Positions 1 to 9,794 are shown, numbered from the stretch's first letter. The stretch: DNA of 64,000 nt from Gelidibacter salicanalis (GCF_016469035.1 NZ_JAEHJZ010000040.1:1-64000); one strand, 5' to 3'. A program made the numbers and translations. Notes: generated by a model not told the origin, from the sequence alone.

Positions 1-17
1 TTAGATAGGCTGAATAG

Positions 18-377
18 TTACCTAAATTTAATGAAGTTATAAAAAAAATAACGGAAGATAACCCGATGAATTATGACCAGAGCCAAGGACATAAATTTTA
101 CGAATATAAATTAATGAATTTCTTGGTAGAGGCAGCGTTAGGTATGACTTCAAAATCTGTATGGTCGGGTAAATATGATATTGTCGGCGGTATAATTATA
201 GTGAAACCAAATTCAGAAGTACTTTGCTATCATTTGATTGACTTTAACAAGTTTAAACAATACTTAAAGAACTCCGCTAAGCTGGATAATCCTTCAGGTA
301 CTAAAATGGGTTATGGTGAAGTTTATTCTGAAGGAGGAGATTCATTCATAAAATTAAACTTTCAAGTAAAGGCGTAA
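18..377 (+). pseudogene. C-terminal fragment of a probable HpaII-like type II restriction endonuclease
   Basis: An open frame runs from base 18 (just after an in-frame TAG at 15-17) to the stop at 375-377; the first ATG is at 66. The protein has the order I associate from memory with the HpaII restriction endonuclease C-terminus: a helix with FLVEAALGM, the WSGKYD segment, a GGIIIVKP strand, a hydrophobic LCYHLID strand, a YLKNSAKLDNPS segment and a closing strand IKLNFQVKA. HpaII-family enzymes are about 350 residues, so about 100 residues is only the end. Upstream bases 1-24 read LDRLNSYL in frame 1, and the continuation LPKFNEV lies in frame 3, which suggests a frameshift; the rest is off the window. 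No partner methyltransferase is visible here. The ATG at 66 could instead start a small stand-alone protein. Family assignment is from memory and moderate. Confidence 0.5.
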
Positions 378-506
378 TTATCTAAGAACCTTAAAATATA
401 TATAATGAGGATAGATCTCAATATTTACTTCTTTATCAATTGTATTTTACATTTAAAATAGTAATGTTTGTACATCCACTGCAACCAAATCTTTGTCTTA
501 ATTCTA

Positions 507-522
507 TAAGCGCAGCGGTCTT
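507..522 (+). repeat. Single copy of the dispersed CAGCGCAGCGGTCT-type repeat
   Basis: The sequence taagcgcagcggtctt lies in the gap between the restriction enzyme remnant and the 3' end of polA. The same core, with one or two changes, recurs five times between 14776 and 15158. It is not in a coding region. Confidence 0.6.
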
Positions 523-533
523 AATTCTAAATC

Positions 534-3380
534 CTAATGCGCCTCCAGCCAATCCGCACCAACACCCAAGTCCACATCCAATGGTACGGTCATCGTATAC
601 GCATTTTCCATTTCCGTCTTCACCATGGTTTTGATGGCTTCTAATTCAGGTTTATAGACATCAAACACCAACTCATCATGTACTTGAAGCAGCATTTTGG
701 TTTTGTAATCGCCTTCTTTTAATTTGTTATGGATGTTGATCATCGCGACTTTAATAATGTCGGCAGCACTACCTTGAATAGGTGCGTTTACGGCATTACG
801 TTCCGCTGCACCTCTCACCACGGCGTTGCGAGAATTGATATCCTTTAAATAACGGCGACGCCCTAAAACGGTTTGTACATAGCCGTTATCTCTGGCAAAA
901 TCTATTTGCTCACCAATATAGCGACGGAGTTTTGGGTAGGTTTCGTAATAGGTGTCAATCAAGTCTTTGGCCTCACTACGGGATAAATCGGTTTGATTGC
1001 TCAACCCAAAGGCGGAAACCCCATAAATAATCCCGAAATTGACCGTTTTGGCATTGCTACGTTGCTCGCGCGTCACTTCCTCCAACGGTACGCCAAAAAC
1101 TTTTGAGGCGGTAGATGCGTGAATGTCCTCGCCGTTGTTAAAGGCGGTAATCATGGTTTCCTCTTCGCTTAAGGCGGCAATAATGCGCAATTCAATTTGC
1201 GAATAATCGGCCGCTAACAGGGTGTAATTTTCATCCCGTGGTACAAAGGCTTTCCGCACTTGGCGTCCGCGTTCCGTACGGATCGGGATGTTTTGAAGGT
1301 TAGGGTTGTTACTGCTCAAACGTCCGGTAGCCGCAACGGTTTGCATATAATCCGTATGCACGCGTCCTGTTGTTGGCTCCACCTGGTTAGGCAGGGCATC
1401 TACATAGGTGCTTTTCAGTTTTGCCAAGCCCCGGTAGTCTAAAATATGCTGAATAATATCGTGGTCTTTGGCCAAATAAGATAAAATCTCTTCGCCCGTG
1501 GCGTATTGCCCAGTTTTGGTTTTTTTAGGCTTGTCCACCAATTTGAGCTTGTCAAATAGAATATCGCCCAATTGTTTCGGGGAGGCAATATTAAACTCTT
1601 CGCCGGCTTCCGTAAAAATTTGGGTCTGTAAGGTGTTGATGTCATTGTCCAATTTTTCGGATAGGGAATTCAAAAAATCTTTATCCAAATTGATGCCTTC
1701 CAATTCCATATCGGCAAGCACGCGCAAGAGCGGAATTTCAATCTCATCAAATAATTTTTGGGTGTTGGCTTCGCCCAATTCCTTTTCAAAATGCTCTTTA
1801 AGCTGTAAGGTGATGTCCGCATCTTCTACCGCATATTCCGTTTGTTGGTCTAGAGGCACATCGCGCATCGATTTTTGATTCTTGCCTTTTTTGCCAATCA
1901 GCGCTTCTATAGAAATAGGGGTGTAGTTCAAATATGTTTCCGCTAAAACATCCATATTATGACGCATATCCGGATTGATCAGATAATGGGCCAACATCGT
2001 ATCAAACAATTTGCCCTTTACCTGAATGTTGTATTTGTGAAGTACTTTAATGTCGTATTTTAAATTCTGTCCCACTTTTTCAATGGTTTCCGCTTCAAAA
2101 AACGGGCGCAATTGTTCGATCAGTTCTTGGGCTTCAGCTTGATCTTCTGGAAACGGTAGATAAAATCCTTTGCCCACTTCCCACGAAAAAGCAATGCCTA
2201 CCAACTCGGCCGTAATCGGATCAAGCCCCGTAGTTTCGGTATCAAAACACACGCTTGCTTGTTTCATCAAATTTTGAATGAACAATTTCGTAGCCATCCC
2301 CGTTGCCACGCTTTGGTAAAAGTGAGAGGCTGAGGCGGACGTATGCCGTGTATAAGCGTCTGTAGTAGGGGCTTGATTATCAGCATCGCCACCAAATAAG
2401 GAGAACTGACCCAGCCCAGCAGCGGCTGATGTTTTTGCCGTGATAGTTGCGGCAGTAGGTACTTTGTTATTCTCTGTGCCACCGTTATTAGCACCGGGTG
2501 CAAAGGTTTTGAGGAAATTATCCGTGAGACGTCTGAATTCCAATTCCTGAAAAATATTAGTCACGGCTTCTACATCTGGCTCTGACATTTCAAAATCGGT
2601 CTCGCAAAAGGTCACCGGTACATCCAACATGATAGTGGCCAAAGTTTTGGAGAGTAAGCCCAATTCTTTATTGGCCTCAATGTTTTCTTTCATTTTACCT
2701 TTTAGCTCATGGGTATTGGCCAAAAGGTTTTCCATACTGCCGTACTGCTTGATGAATTTTTTGGCGGTTTTTTCACCCACGCCTGGTAAGCCAGGAATAT
2801 TATCAGAAGAGTCGCCCATCATTCCTAAGAAATCGATGACCTGCAATGGACTTTCGACCTCAAATTTTTTCTTTACCTCTTCAATGCCCCAAGTTTCATA
2901 ACCGCCACCAAACGATTTTGGTCGGTACATAAATGTGTTTTCAGTTACCAATTGGGCAAAATCCTTATCTGGCGTTACCATATAGGTTTTGTAGCCTTGG
3001 GCTTCGGCTTGGCGTGATAAGGTGCCAATCACATCATCGGCTTCAAAACCATCTTTGACCATGATAGGAATGTGCATGGCTTCCAGAATGCGGCAAATAT
3101 GTGGGATGGCCGTGCGGATGCCTTCTGGAGTTTCGTCTCTATTCGCTTTATAGGCTTCATACATTTCTACCCTGTCGGCACTGCCATTTTTATCAAAACA
3201 TACCGCCAAATGGTCCGGGCGCTCTCTTTTGATCACATCCAATAAAGAGTTCATAAACCCCATAATGGCGGAGGTGTCTTCTCCTTTTGAATTGATTCTG
3301 GGGTTCTTTATAAAAGCGTAATACCCTCTAAAAATTAAGGCGTAAGCATCGACTAAGAAGAGGCGTTTTTGTTCTGACAT
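534..3380 (-). CDS. polA: DNA polymerase I
   Basis: This 948-residue protein is a full-length family A DNA polymerase that fills gaps in excision repair and removes Okazaki primers. It has three parts: an N-terminal 5'-nuclease/FEN domain (about 1-290, beginning KRLFLVDAYALIFRGYYAF), a 3'-5' exonuclease domain (about 350-530) and the polymerase domain (about 560-948). The exonuclease motif DTETTG is intact (Asp380, Glu382), so proofreading is predicted active. Polymerase motif A is DYSQIELR (Asp725), motif B is RSNAKTVNFGIIYG, and motif C is VHDE (His901-Asp902-Glu903). A longer frame extends to 3509, but the added 43 residues look unlike the family. I place the start at the second of two adjacent ATGs (3378-3383), giving MSEQKRLFLVD. 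It is monocistronic by appearance. Confidence 0.95.
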   Translation of the reverse strand: MSEQKRLFLVDAYALIFRGYYAFIKNPRINSKGEDTSAIMGFMNSLLDVIKRERPDHLAVCFDKNGSADRVEMYEAYKANRDETPEGIRTAIPHICRILEAMHIPIMVKDGFEADDVIGTLSRQAEAQGYKTYMVTPDKDFAQLVTENTFMYRPKSFGGGYETWGIEEVKKKFEVESPLQVIDFLGMMGDSSDNIPGLPGVGEKTAKKFIKQYGSMENLLANTHELKGKMKENIEANKELGLLSKTLATIMLDVPVTFCETDFEMSEPDVEAVTNIFQELEFRRLTDNFLKTFAPGANNGGTENNKVPTAATITAKTSAAAGLGQFSLFGGDADNQAPTTDAYTRHTSASASHFYQSVATGMATKLFIQNLMKQASVCFDTETTGLDPITAELVGIAFSWEVGKGFYLPFPEDQAEAQELIEQLRPFFEAETIEKVGQNLKYDIKVLHKYNIQVKGKLFDTMLAHYLINPDMRHNMDVLAETYLNYTPISIEALIGKKGKNQKSMRDVPLDQQTEYAVEDADITLQLKEHFEKELGEANTQKLFDEIEIPLLRVLADMELEGINLDKDFLNSLSEKLDNDINTLQTQIFTEAGEEFNIASPKQLGDILFDKLKLVDKPKKTKTGQYATGEEILSYLAKDHDIIQHILDYRGLAKLKSTYVDALPNQVEPTTGRVHTDYMQTVAATGRLSSNNPNLQNIPIRTERGRQVRKAFVPRDENYTLLAADYSQIELRIIAALSEEETMITAFNNGEDIHASTASKVFGVPLEEVTREQRSNAKTVNFGIIYGVSAFGLSNQTDLSRSEAKDLIDTYYETYPKLRRYIGEQIDFARDNGYVQTVLGRRRYLKDINSRNAVVRGAAERNAVNAPIQGSAADIIKVAMINIHNKLKEGDYKTKMLLQVHDELVFDVYKPELEAIKTMVKTEMENAYTMTVPLDVDLGVGADWLEAH

Positions 3381-3383
3381 CAT

Positions 3384-3884
3384 AAAAATGGATTGAATTT
3401 TGGTATTCCTCGTGTGGCGTCGTGAGTTGTTTTGAATCGTTTTGAACGCTTTAACAATGTTCTCGACACCACCCAAAAGGACAGCACGCAAATTACAAAA
3501 CTTATGCATCGAATCGAAATTAATTGAAATGCAATTTGTATTTTAACGGCATAAGGTAGTATACGTGATCAACGCTATTAAAGAGACCGTTTGAATTGTT
3601 TAGGCGACACTGGAACAGCTATTATGGTATGACCAGATTGGTTATCTACTAAGCGACAGACAATGTCTCTTGGCCACAAGTTGAAATGGATAAGGTGGCC
3701 CGTGCGATAAGAAGTAGAACTTTCTTACGACTATATCATCCTATTAGAAATAAACACTACATCGATGCATGAAAATCATCGTTTAAATAACTATTAGCGC
3801 TAAAAATGAGGTTAACTAGCACTCATGCAATACCATAACAATACATAAAAGCGGCTCTCAGGCCAGTAAAAACATAACTCTTAC
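3384..3884. other. 500-bp intergenic region with no recognised feature
   Basis: This gap separates the divergent polA and aldehyde dehydrogenase genes, so it should hold both promoters. I could not find a convincing TTTG-N19-TAnnTTTG pair on either strand. A short direct repeat of gttttgaa occurs near 3430-3450. About 45-50 codons are open on the minus strand around 3580-3730 without a start codon; I see nothing that makes this a gene. Confidence 0.6.
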
Positions 3885-5297
3885 ATGGAAGAATTACAGA
3901 GCAATCCCTTTTATGGGGTTTTCAATCGACAAAAAGCAAATCAGTTTAAAAAAGGAAATACCACCTATAAAGAACGTCTTAAAAAATTGGATGCTCTTAA
4001 AACCGCTTTAGAAGTTGATTACAAACAACAAATTCGGGAGGCCCTATATGCCGATTTCAAAAAACCGTTCTTGGAAACTGATCTCACAGAAATTTATCCG
4101 GTATTGACCGAAATTAAATTCGCCAAAAGCAATCTTAAATCTTGGATGAAAGACCAAAAGGTCGATACGCCCTTAGCCTTACTGGGTGCCTCTTCTTATA
4201 TAGTCTTTGAACCTAAAGGCGTCTGTTTGATTATTTCGCCATGGAATTTCCCGATTAACTTGACCTTTGGTCCATTGGTGTCGGCTATTGCTGCTGGAAA
4301 CACGGTGATGATTAAACCGTCTGAAATGACACCAAACGCCTCCAAAGTGATGGCTGAGATTGTCAGCGCCTTATATGAAGAAGATGAAGTAGCGCTTTTT
4401 GAAGGCGAAGTTGAGGTCTCAGAAGACTTATTGAAGTTACCGTTTAACCATATCTTTTTTACAGGCTCTCCACAAGTGGGTAAAATAGTGATGAAGGCCG
4501 CCTCAAAACATTTGACCTCCGTAACGTTGGAGTTGGGAGGGAAGTCGCCCACCATTATTGATGACTCTGCAAATTTGGAAAAGGCCGTGGAGAAAATCAT
4601 TTTTGGGAAGTTTACCAATGCAGGACAAACCTGTATTGCTCCAGATTATGTATTGTTGCAGGCCAATCTTAAAGAGAAATTTACGACGCTCTTTAAGTCG
4701 AAGATTAAGGAGTTCTATACGGATCAAGTTGAGCTCTCCGACTCCTATTCCCGTATTGTCAATAAAAAGCATTTTGAGCGCTTGACCTCCTATATTGACG
4801 AAGCAAAGCAGAACGGCAGTGCCATTGTGTCTGGGGGAACCTCTAACGTGAGCGATCATTTTATTGAACCGACGTTGGTATTTGATGCGCCAGAAAATTC
4901 AAAATTGATGCAGGATGAGATTTTTGGCCCCATTCTTCCGGTGAAAACCTTTACAACGTTGCAGGAACCGGTGGATTATATCAATTCTAAAGAGAAACCT
5001 TTAGCACTTTATATTTACAGTAAATCTGACAAAAATATTGATTTTATTATGAACCATACACGCGCAGGAAGTGGCTGTATCAATCATAATTTGTTACAGT
5101 TTTTGAATCATAATCTGCCATTTGGAGGGAGCAATAATAGCGGCTTGGGAAAATCGCACGGATTTTTTGGTTTTGAAGCCTTCTCCAATAGACGTTCCAT
5201 GATGAAACAACACACAATGGGCGCCACTGATTTATTGATGCCGCCTTATACTAATTTTAAACAGAAATTGATTGATTTGACGCTGAAGTGGTTCTAA
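3885..5297 (+). CDS. Aldehyde dehydrogenase family protein (class 3-like)
   Basis: The 470-residue protein oxidises aldehydes to carboxylic acids with NAD(P)+. It belongs to the short, class 3/coniferyl-aldehyde-type ALDH branch, which lacks the N-terminal extension of class 1/2 enzymes. The cofactor-binding strand is SPWNFPINL followed by KPSE, the glycine motif is FTGSPQVGK, the general base is Glu216 in LELGGKSP, and the nucleophile is Cys250 in NAGQTCIAPDY. The C-terminal part has the usual PFGGSNNSGLGKSHG motif. Length and motifs are complete, so the enzyme should be active. The substrate cannot be told; this class often takes medium- or long-chain fatty aldehydes. It converges with the downstream mannosidase gene and has no operon partner. 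Confidence 0.9.
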   Translation: MEELQSNPFYGVFNRQKANQFKKGNTTYKERLKKLDALKTALEVDYKQQIREALYADFKKPFLETDLTEIYPVLTEIKFAKSNLKSWMKDQKVDTPLALLGASSYIVFEPKGVCLIISPWNFPINLTFGPLVSAIAAGNTVMIKPSEMTPNASKVMAEIVSALYEEDEVALFEGEVEVSEDLLKLPFNHIFFTGSPQVGKIVMKAASKHLTSVTLELGGKSPTIIDDSANLEKAVEKIIFGKFTNAGQTCIAPDYVLLQANLKEKFTTLFKSKIKEFYTDQVELSDSYSRIVNKKHFERLTSYIDEAKQNGSAIVSGGTSNVSDHFIEPTLVFDAPENSKLMQDEIFGPILPVKTFTTLQEPVDYINSKEKPLALYIYSKSDKNIDFIMNHTRAGSGCINHNLLQFLNHNLPFGGSNNSGLGKSHGFFGFEAFSNRRSMMKQHTMGATDLLMPPYTNFKQKLIDLTLKWF

Positions 5298-5444
5298 ATA
5301 AAGTTGGCAGTGGGCAGTTTTTAGTTAGCAGTTTTTAGAATTTCGTGTGTTGGTTGATGAGAAAATGTTAGTAAGGATGGCCGATGCAATCAGATTAGGA
5401 TGCTGAGGTTGCAGATTAGAGGAGAGTGTATAAATTCCCAATTC

Positions 5445-8408
5445 CTAATTTTTTGTGGTCTGTAAACTATCCACAACAGGGGTCGATTTAATACTAATCT
5501 CATCCACAAAAATCCAGCTATTACCCTTGTCCTTAGCGCCGGGGTGCCATTTAGGAAGTTTGTCCAGCTTTTTGGCGATGACTTTAATATGGGTGGCGGT
5601 TTTGTCTTTTAAATCAAATGTTACTGTTTTAATGTTGACGTCTTCGGATCTTTTGCTGGCATTTAAGTTTTGCTTGCCAATAAATTGAAAGGTTTGACCA
5701 TCAGTAGAAGTGTAACAAAATACTTCCGAGGGGTAGAATATCCAAGAGCGTTGGTCCTGCAACACATTGAGAGAGACTTTTTGGAGGTGATGTGCTTCGC
5801 CTAAATTAACAATTGCTATCACGTCTTCACCTTCATAACCTTGCCATAAGCCCGTTCTGTGGTCTTTAGTGCCCTTAATTCCGTCAATTAAAGCATTAGG
5901 GCCACCAGCACTGTAGGCATCAGCATAGTTGGTTTGCAACGTGAGGGTTCTATTAGGGTCCAATTTGAAAAACTTAGTGGCTATTGTTTTGCTCTTTTCA
6001 CCATCTTTCTCTGCATAGATTTTTAAAGTAGACGCCTCAGAAATGATAAACGGCTGTTCGTATTTGCTGTACACCGAATCGTTGAGCGTATAAAAAATAT
6101 CGGTTTCCAATTGCGCAGTTCCTAAGGTGACTTCGGTTTGCTCTTTAAAGGAAATATCACCGGTTGCGATAAAGGGCACAGAAACAATTTTAAAATCTGT
6201 GATGGCTGTTGTAGGTGCTTCGTCGTCGTCCGTCGCCCAATCAGAAGGGGCATCGGTCATAAAGAATTCCAAAATACCTCCAGATAAAATATCTTTTGAA
6301 GTAATATAACTTTCGTGCAGTCTATTGCCGTTCAATCGGACATAATCTATGTATTTATTGGCGTCAGAAAGATCAAAGGCTTTAATGGTAAAGTTTTTTC
6401 CGTTTTCTAGATTGATGGTAGCTTTATCAAATAACGGGGTTCCGATGATATAAGCGTCAGCACCTGGCGTAACCGGATAAAAGCCCATGGCTGAAAACAC
6501 ATACCACGCGCTCATTTGTCCGCAGTCTTCATTTCCCGCAATACCATCAGGCTCATTTTTATAGAGCGTCGTTAAAATTTGGTGGACTTTTTCCTGTGTT
6601 TTATAAGGCTTGTTTACAAAATTGTAAAGGTAGGCCATGTGATGACTCGGTTCATTGCCGTGCGCATACTGACCAATAAGTCCGGTAATATCTACCATGT
6701 CGCGTCCCGTAGTTTTACTATCGGCCGTAAAGAGTGTGTCCAATTGGGCTTCCAAAATTTCCTTTCCGCCCATTAACTCTATAAGGCCAGAAATGTCTTG
6801 GGGCACGTAAAAACTGTATTGCCAGGCATTGGCTTCAGTATAATTGTAATTAACCTCAGAGGGATCAAAAGGTGTTACCCAAGTGTTTTTGAAGCGGCCT
6901 CTCATAAACTTGGTTTCCGGATCAAACACGTTTTTGTAGTGTTGGGCGCGCTTTATATAGGTTTCGTAATCATCTTCTTTGTCCAAGGCCTGCGCCATTT
7001 TGGCAATGGTCCAATCGTCATAGGCATATTCTAAGGTTTTAGACACTGACTCACTTTCTTCCTCTACCGGAATAAATCCAAGGTCTTTATACGATTTTAA
7101 ACCTAAATGATTTTTGTTGGCGGAATGGGTCATGGCCTTAAATGCTCTTTCAGCATCAAAGCCTTTGATCCCTTTTAAATAGGCGTCTGCAATTACGGGA
7201 ACGGCGTGGTATCCAATCATGGTACCGGTATAATTGGCACTCAAATCCCACATGGGTAAGATGCCGCCCTCGTCGTATTTGGCGAGGAGCGTATTGACAA
7301 AATCGCTGGTGCGCTTCCGTTCAATAAGTGTGTATAACGGATGTGCTGCTCTGTAGGTGTCCCACAGCGAAAACACTGTATAATATTTAAAATCTTTGGT
7401 GGTATGAATTTTTTGGTCCATACCTCTATAGCGCCCATCAACATCTTGATAAATGTTAGGTGCGAGCATGGTGTGGTACAAAGCGGTATAAAAATTGGTT
7501 TTATAGTTTTGATTATCACTTTCAATCACTATTTTTTCCAATTGCTTTTCCCAAGTACCCTGGGCGATCTCCTTAACCTGGTCAAAAGATTTGTCTCCAA
7601 TTTCAGTTTCTAAATTTTTCTTGGCACCTTCTTCATCAACCGCACTGATTCCAATTTTTACGTAAATGGGTTCATTTTTAGGATTGTCAAATTGAAAAAC
7701 CGCCTTTCTATTGTTCAGGTTTTGTTTTCTAGCAATTAAATCGACCGACAAGGGATGCGAAAATTTGATATAATAGAATAATTTTTGATTGGCTGCCCAA
7801 GATTTGGAATGGCGGAACCCCGTGATTTCCGTTCTGGAAGTCTGTTTGATTTTTGAAGCCAAAAGTTGATCGCGGTGCTCCAAATCCAACACGATGATTT
7901 GGTTTTTAGAAGTCGGAAATTGGTATTTATGGATGCCGCTGCGCTCAGAAACGGTGAGTTCTACATCAATATTGCTGTCTTCCAAATGCACTTTGTAGTA
8001 CCCTGGTTCTGCTTTTTCTTTATCGTGGGAAAATTTTGAACGGTAGCCTTTTTTACCGTTGCTGCCGTTGTTGAACACGACTTCAGTGGTAGGCATCAGC
8101 AACACATCTGCATAATCACTTATGCCGGTGCCGCTCAGATGCGTATGGGTAAATCCATAAATATAAGTGTCGCTATAATGATAGCCAGAAGCGCCATCCC
8201 AACCCTCAAGACGGGTATCAGGACTCAATTGCATCATTCCAAAAGGCATGGTCGCGCCCGGATAGGTATGCCCATGACCGCCGGTGCCAATAAACGGATT
8301 GACCAATGACACTAAAGATTTATCTTTTTTGGCGGGCGTTGTTTTAGGATGGTCAGAGCAGCCTACAAGTAGTAATAGCGCCGTAATAGCTATAAAAAAA
8401 TACTTCAT
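5445..8408 (-). CDS. GH92 family alpha-mannosidase, lipoprotein
   Basis: The 987-residue protein is a predicted exo-acting alpha-mannosidase of glycoside hydrolase family 92, a calcium-dependent inverting family common in Bacteroidetes that trims N-glycans and other mannosides. The N-terminus has a hydrophobic signal and a lipobox (LLVGC, Cys17), so it should be a lipoprotein. The GH92 opening NPFIGTGGHGHTYPGATMPF and the late motif GNEDCGQMSAWYVFSAMGFY are both present. After the catalytic region (about 30-750) come a small beta domain like the chitobiase C-terminal/Fn3 type (about 755-840) and a discoidin-like (F5/8 type C) domain (about 845-980) that may bind sugar. No SusC/SusD pair or other glycosidase is next to it, so it is not part of a visible polysaccharide utilisation locus. 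Confidence 0.9.
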   Translation of the reverse strand: MKYFFIAITALLLLVGCSDHPKTTPAKKDKSLVSLVNPFIGTGGHGHTYPGATMPFGMMQLSPDTRLEGWDGASGYHYSDTYIYGFTHTHLSGTGISDYADVLLMPTTEVVFNNGSNGKKGYRSKFSHDKEKAEPGYYKVHLEDSNIDVELTVSERSGIHKYQFPTSKNQIIVLDLEHRDQLLASKIKQTSRTEITGFRHSKSWAANQKLFYYIKFSHPLSVDLIARKQNLNNRKAVFQFDNPKNEPIYVKIGISAVDEEGAKKNLETEIGDKSFDQVKEIAQGTWEKQLEKIVIESDNQNYKTNFYTALYHTMLAPNIYQDVDGRYRGMDQKIHTTKDFKYYTVFSLWDTYRAAHPLYTLIERKRTSDFVNTLLAKYDEGGILPMWDLSANYTGTMIGYHAVPVIADAYLKGIKGFDAERAFKAMTHSANKNHLGLKSYKDLGFIPVEEESESVSKTLEYAYDDWTIAKMAQALDKEDDYETYIKRAQHYKNVFDPETKFMRGRFKNTWVTPFDPSEVNYNYTEANAWQYSFYVPQDISGLIELMGGKEILEAQLDTLFTADSKTTGRDMVDITGLIGQYAHGNEPSHHMAYLYNFVNKPYKTQEKVHQILTTLYKNEPDGIAGNEDCGQMSAWYVFSAMGFYPVTPGADAYIIGTPLFDKATINLENGKNFTIKAFDLSDANKYIDYVRLNGNRLHESYITSKDILSGGILEFFMTDAPSDWATDDDEAPTTAITDFKIVSVPFIATGDISFKEQTEVTLGTAQLETDIFYTLNDSVYSKYEQPFIISEASTLKIYAEKDGEKSKTIATKFFKLDPNRTLTLQTNYADAYSAGGPNALIDGIKGTKDHRTGLWQGYEGEDVIAIVNLGEAHHLQKVSLNVLQDQRSWIFYPSEVFCYTSTDGQTFQFIGKQNLNASKRSEDVNIKTVTFDLKDKTATHIKVIAKKLDKLPKWHPGAKDKGNSWIFVDEISIKSTPVVDSLQTTKN

Positions 8409-8476
8409 TAGTAAGAGATTGGTATTGCAGCGGAAATATACTAAATCTTAAGGGACGGTTAAATTTAATCGCAACA

Positions 8477-8507
8477 TTTTAATAACAGTTTAATTCATTT
8501 ATCTTTG
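8477..8507 (+). promoter_or_regulatory. Possible promoter overlapping the start of the metallophosphoesterase gene
   Basis: TATCTTTG at 8500-8507 matches the Bacteroidetes -7 box TAnnTTTG. A weak -33 (TTTT, 8477-8480) lies 19 nt upstream. It abuts the ATG at 8508, which would place transcription start inside the annotated coding region and favour the ATG at 8523. Confidence 0.35.
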
Positions 8508-9758
8508 ATGAAAATTGCTTTTATGTTGCGATGGGTCCTTTTTACCATATTCTATATTCTTATCTCGCTATATGGATTTCAAGCCATTAGGACACTCACA
8601 AAAGGTATTTGGGTACATTATATGTTTATTGGCATTGCCGTAATCATTGCGGGAAACCTGATTCTTCAGTTTAGTACGGGGGTTGGAGGTCGCGTGCTGT
8701 CGCCTTCAAAAAGTTACGCCTTCGGATTTATTTTAGCCTTTATGCTCTTTAACTTGGTCTTGATTGTCTTTCTTTTAGGTGAGGATATTGTGCGACTGTT
8801 TTCAGGCGTGTACTCCAAATTATTCGGTGCTAACAACAGCTTTCACATGCCATCAAGACGTAAGTTTGTCAGCGGTATTGCGCTTGGCGTAGCCGCAGTA
8901 CCATTTGCCTCGATGCTGTATGGCATGTATAAGGGGAAGTACAATTATAAGGTGATTAAACACACCTTGCATTTTGCGGATTTACCGGACGCTTTTGATG
9001 GTTACCGCATCACCCATATCAGCGACATCCATTCTGGCAGTTTTGACAACCGTTCAGAAATTGAACATGCGGTACATATGGTCCAGGAACAAAAGAGTGA
9101 TGCCATTATGTTTACTGGAGATCTTGTCAATAATAAAAGCTCAGAGATGTTGCCCTGGAAAGAGCTGTTTGCTGAATTAAAGGCCGATGATGGCGTGTAT
9201 TCTGTATTAGGCAATCATGATTATGGCGATTATATTGATTGGGACTCTACGGCTGAGAAAAAGCAAAATCTGGAGGAGTTGATCCAGCTTCAAAAAGAAA
9301 TGGGATACGACCTGCTACTGAATGAAAATCGATTTATTGAACGCAACGGGCAAAGAATTGCCTTGGTGGGGTGTGAGAATTGGGGGAAAGGTGGCTTTAA
9401 GAAATCTGGAGATTTAAAGAAAGCTTCAGAAGGGGTAAAGCCTGACGATTTTAAAATATTGATGACACATGATCCGAGCCATTGGGATGAAGTGGTTATC
9501 AGTGATGCATATCATTACCATTTAACCTTAAGCGGACATACGCACGGCATGCAATTTGGCATCGAAATTCCTGGGTGGATCAAATGGAGTCCTATAAAAT
9601 ACCGTTACAAACATTGGGCGGGGATTTATAAGGAAATGGGTCAGTATATTAATGTAAACAGAGGTTTTGGATACTTAGGATTTCCGGGAAGGGTAGGGAT
9701 TTGGCCAGAAATAACCGTCATTGAGCTTAAAAAAGCATCAAAAAATCTCAGTACTTAA
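8508..9758 (+). CDS. Membrane-anchored calcineurin-like metallophosphoesterase
   Basis: The N-terminal third (about 1-150) carries several hydrophobic membrane segments; the C-terminal two thirds form a metallophosphoesterase domain. The dimetal site motifs are complete and in order: ISDIHSGS, FTGDLVNN, GNHDYGDY, THDPSHW and SGHTHGMQFG. Relatives (YkuE/YaeI type) act at the membrane, some on lipid-linked phosphates, but the substrate here cannot be told. Two ATGs are possible: 8508 and 8523 (MLRWVLFT). A TAnnTTTG box directly before 8508 makes 8523 plausible as the true start, giving a protein five residues shorter. The gene stands alone, divergent from the mannosidase gene. Confidence 0.85.
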   Translation: MKIAFMLRWVLFTIFYILISLYGFQAIRTLTKGIWVHYMFIGIAVIIAGNLILQFSTGVGGRVLSPSKSYAFGFILAFMLFNLVLIVFLLGEDIVRLFSGVYSKLFGANNSFHMPSRRKFVSGIALGVAAVPFASMLYGMYKGKYNYKVIKHTLHFADLPDAFDGYRITHISDIHSGSFDNRSEIEHAVHMVQEQKSDAIMFTGDLVNNKSSEMLPWKELFAELKADDGVYSVLGNHDYGDYIDWDSTAEKKQNLEELIQLQKEMGYDLLLNENRFIERNGQRIALVGCENWGKGGFKKSGDLKKASEGVKPDDFKILMTHDPSHWDEVVISDAYHYHLTLSGHTHGMQFGIEIPGWIKWSPIKYRYKHWAGIYKEMGQYINVNRGFGYLGFPGRVGIWPEITVIELKKASKNLST

Positions 9759-9794
9759 AGCTAAGATTCACCCATAGTAAGCTATTTACGGATG

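Noticed and set aside
440-634. 64-codon open frame on the plus strand rich in Pro and His.
   Set aside because: It overlaps the 3' end of polA and the dispersed repeat; composition is a shadow of the opposite strand.
3580-3730. About 45-50 open codons on the minus strand in the polA-aldehyde dehydrogenase gap (containing RDIVCRLVDNQSGH).
   Set aside because: No start codon, flanking stops, another frame is also open over the same stretch, and no family is recognised; chance or a decayed gene cannot be separated.
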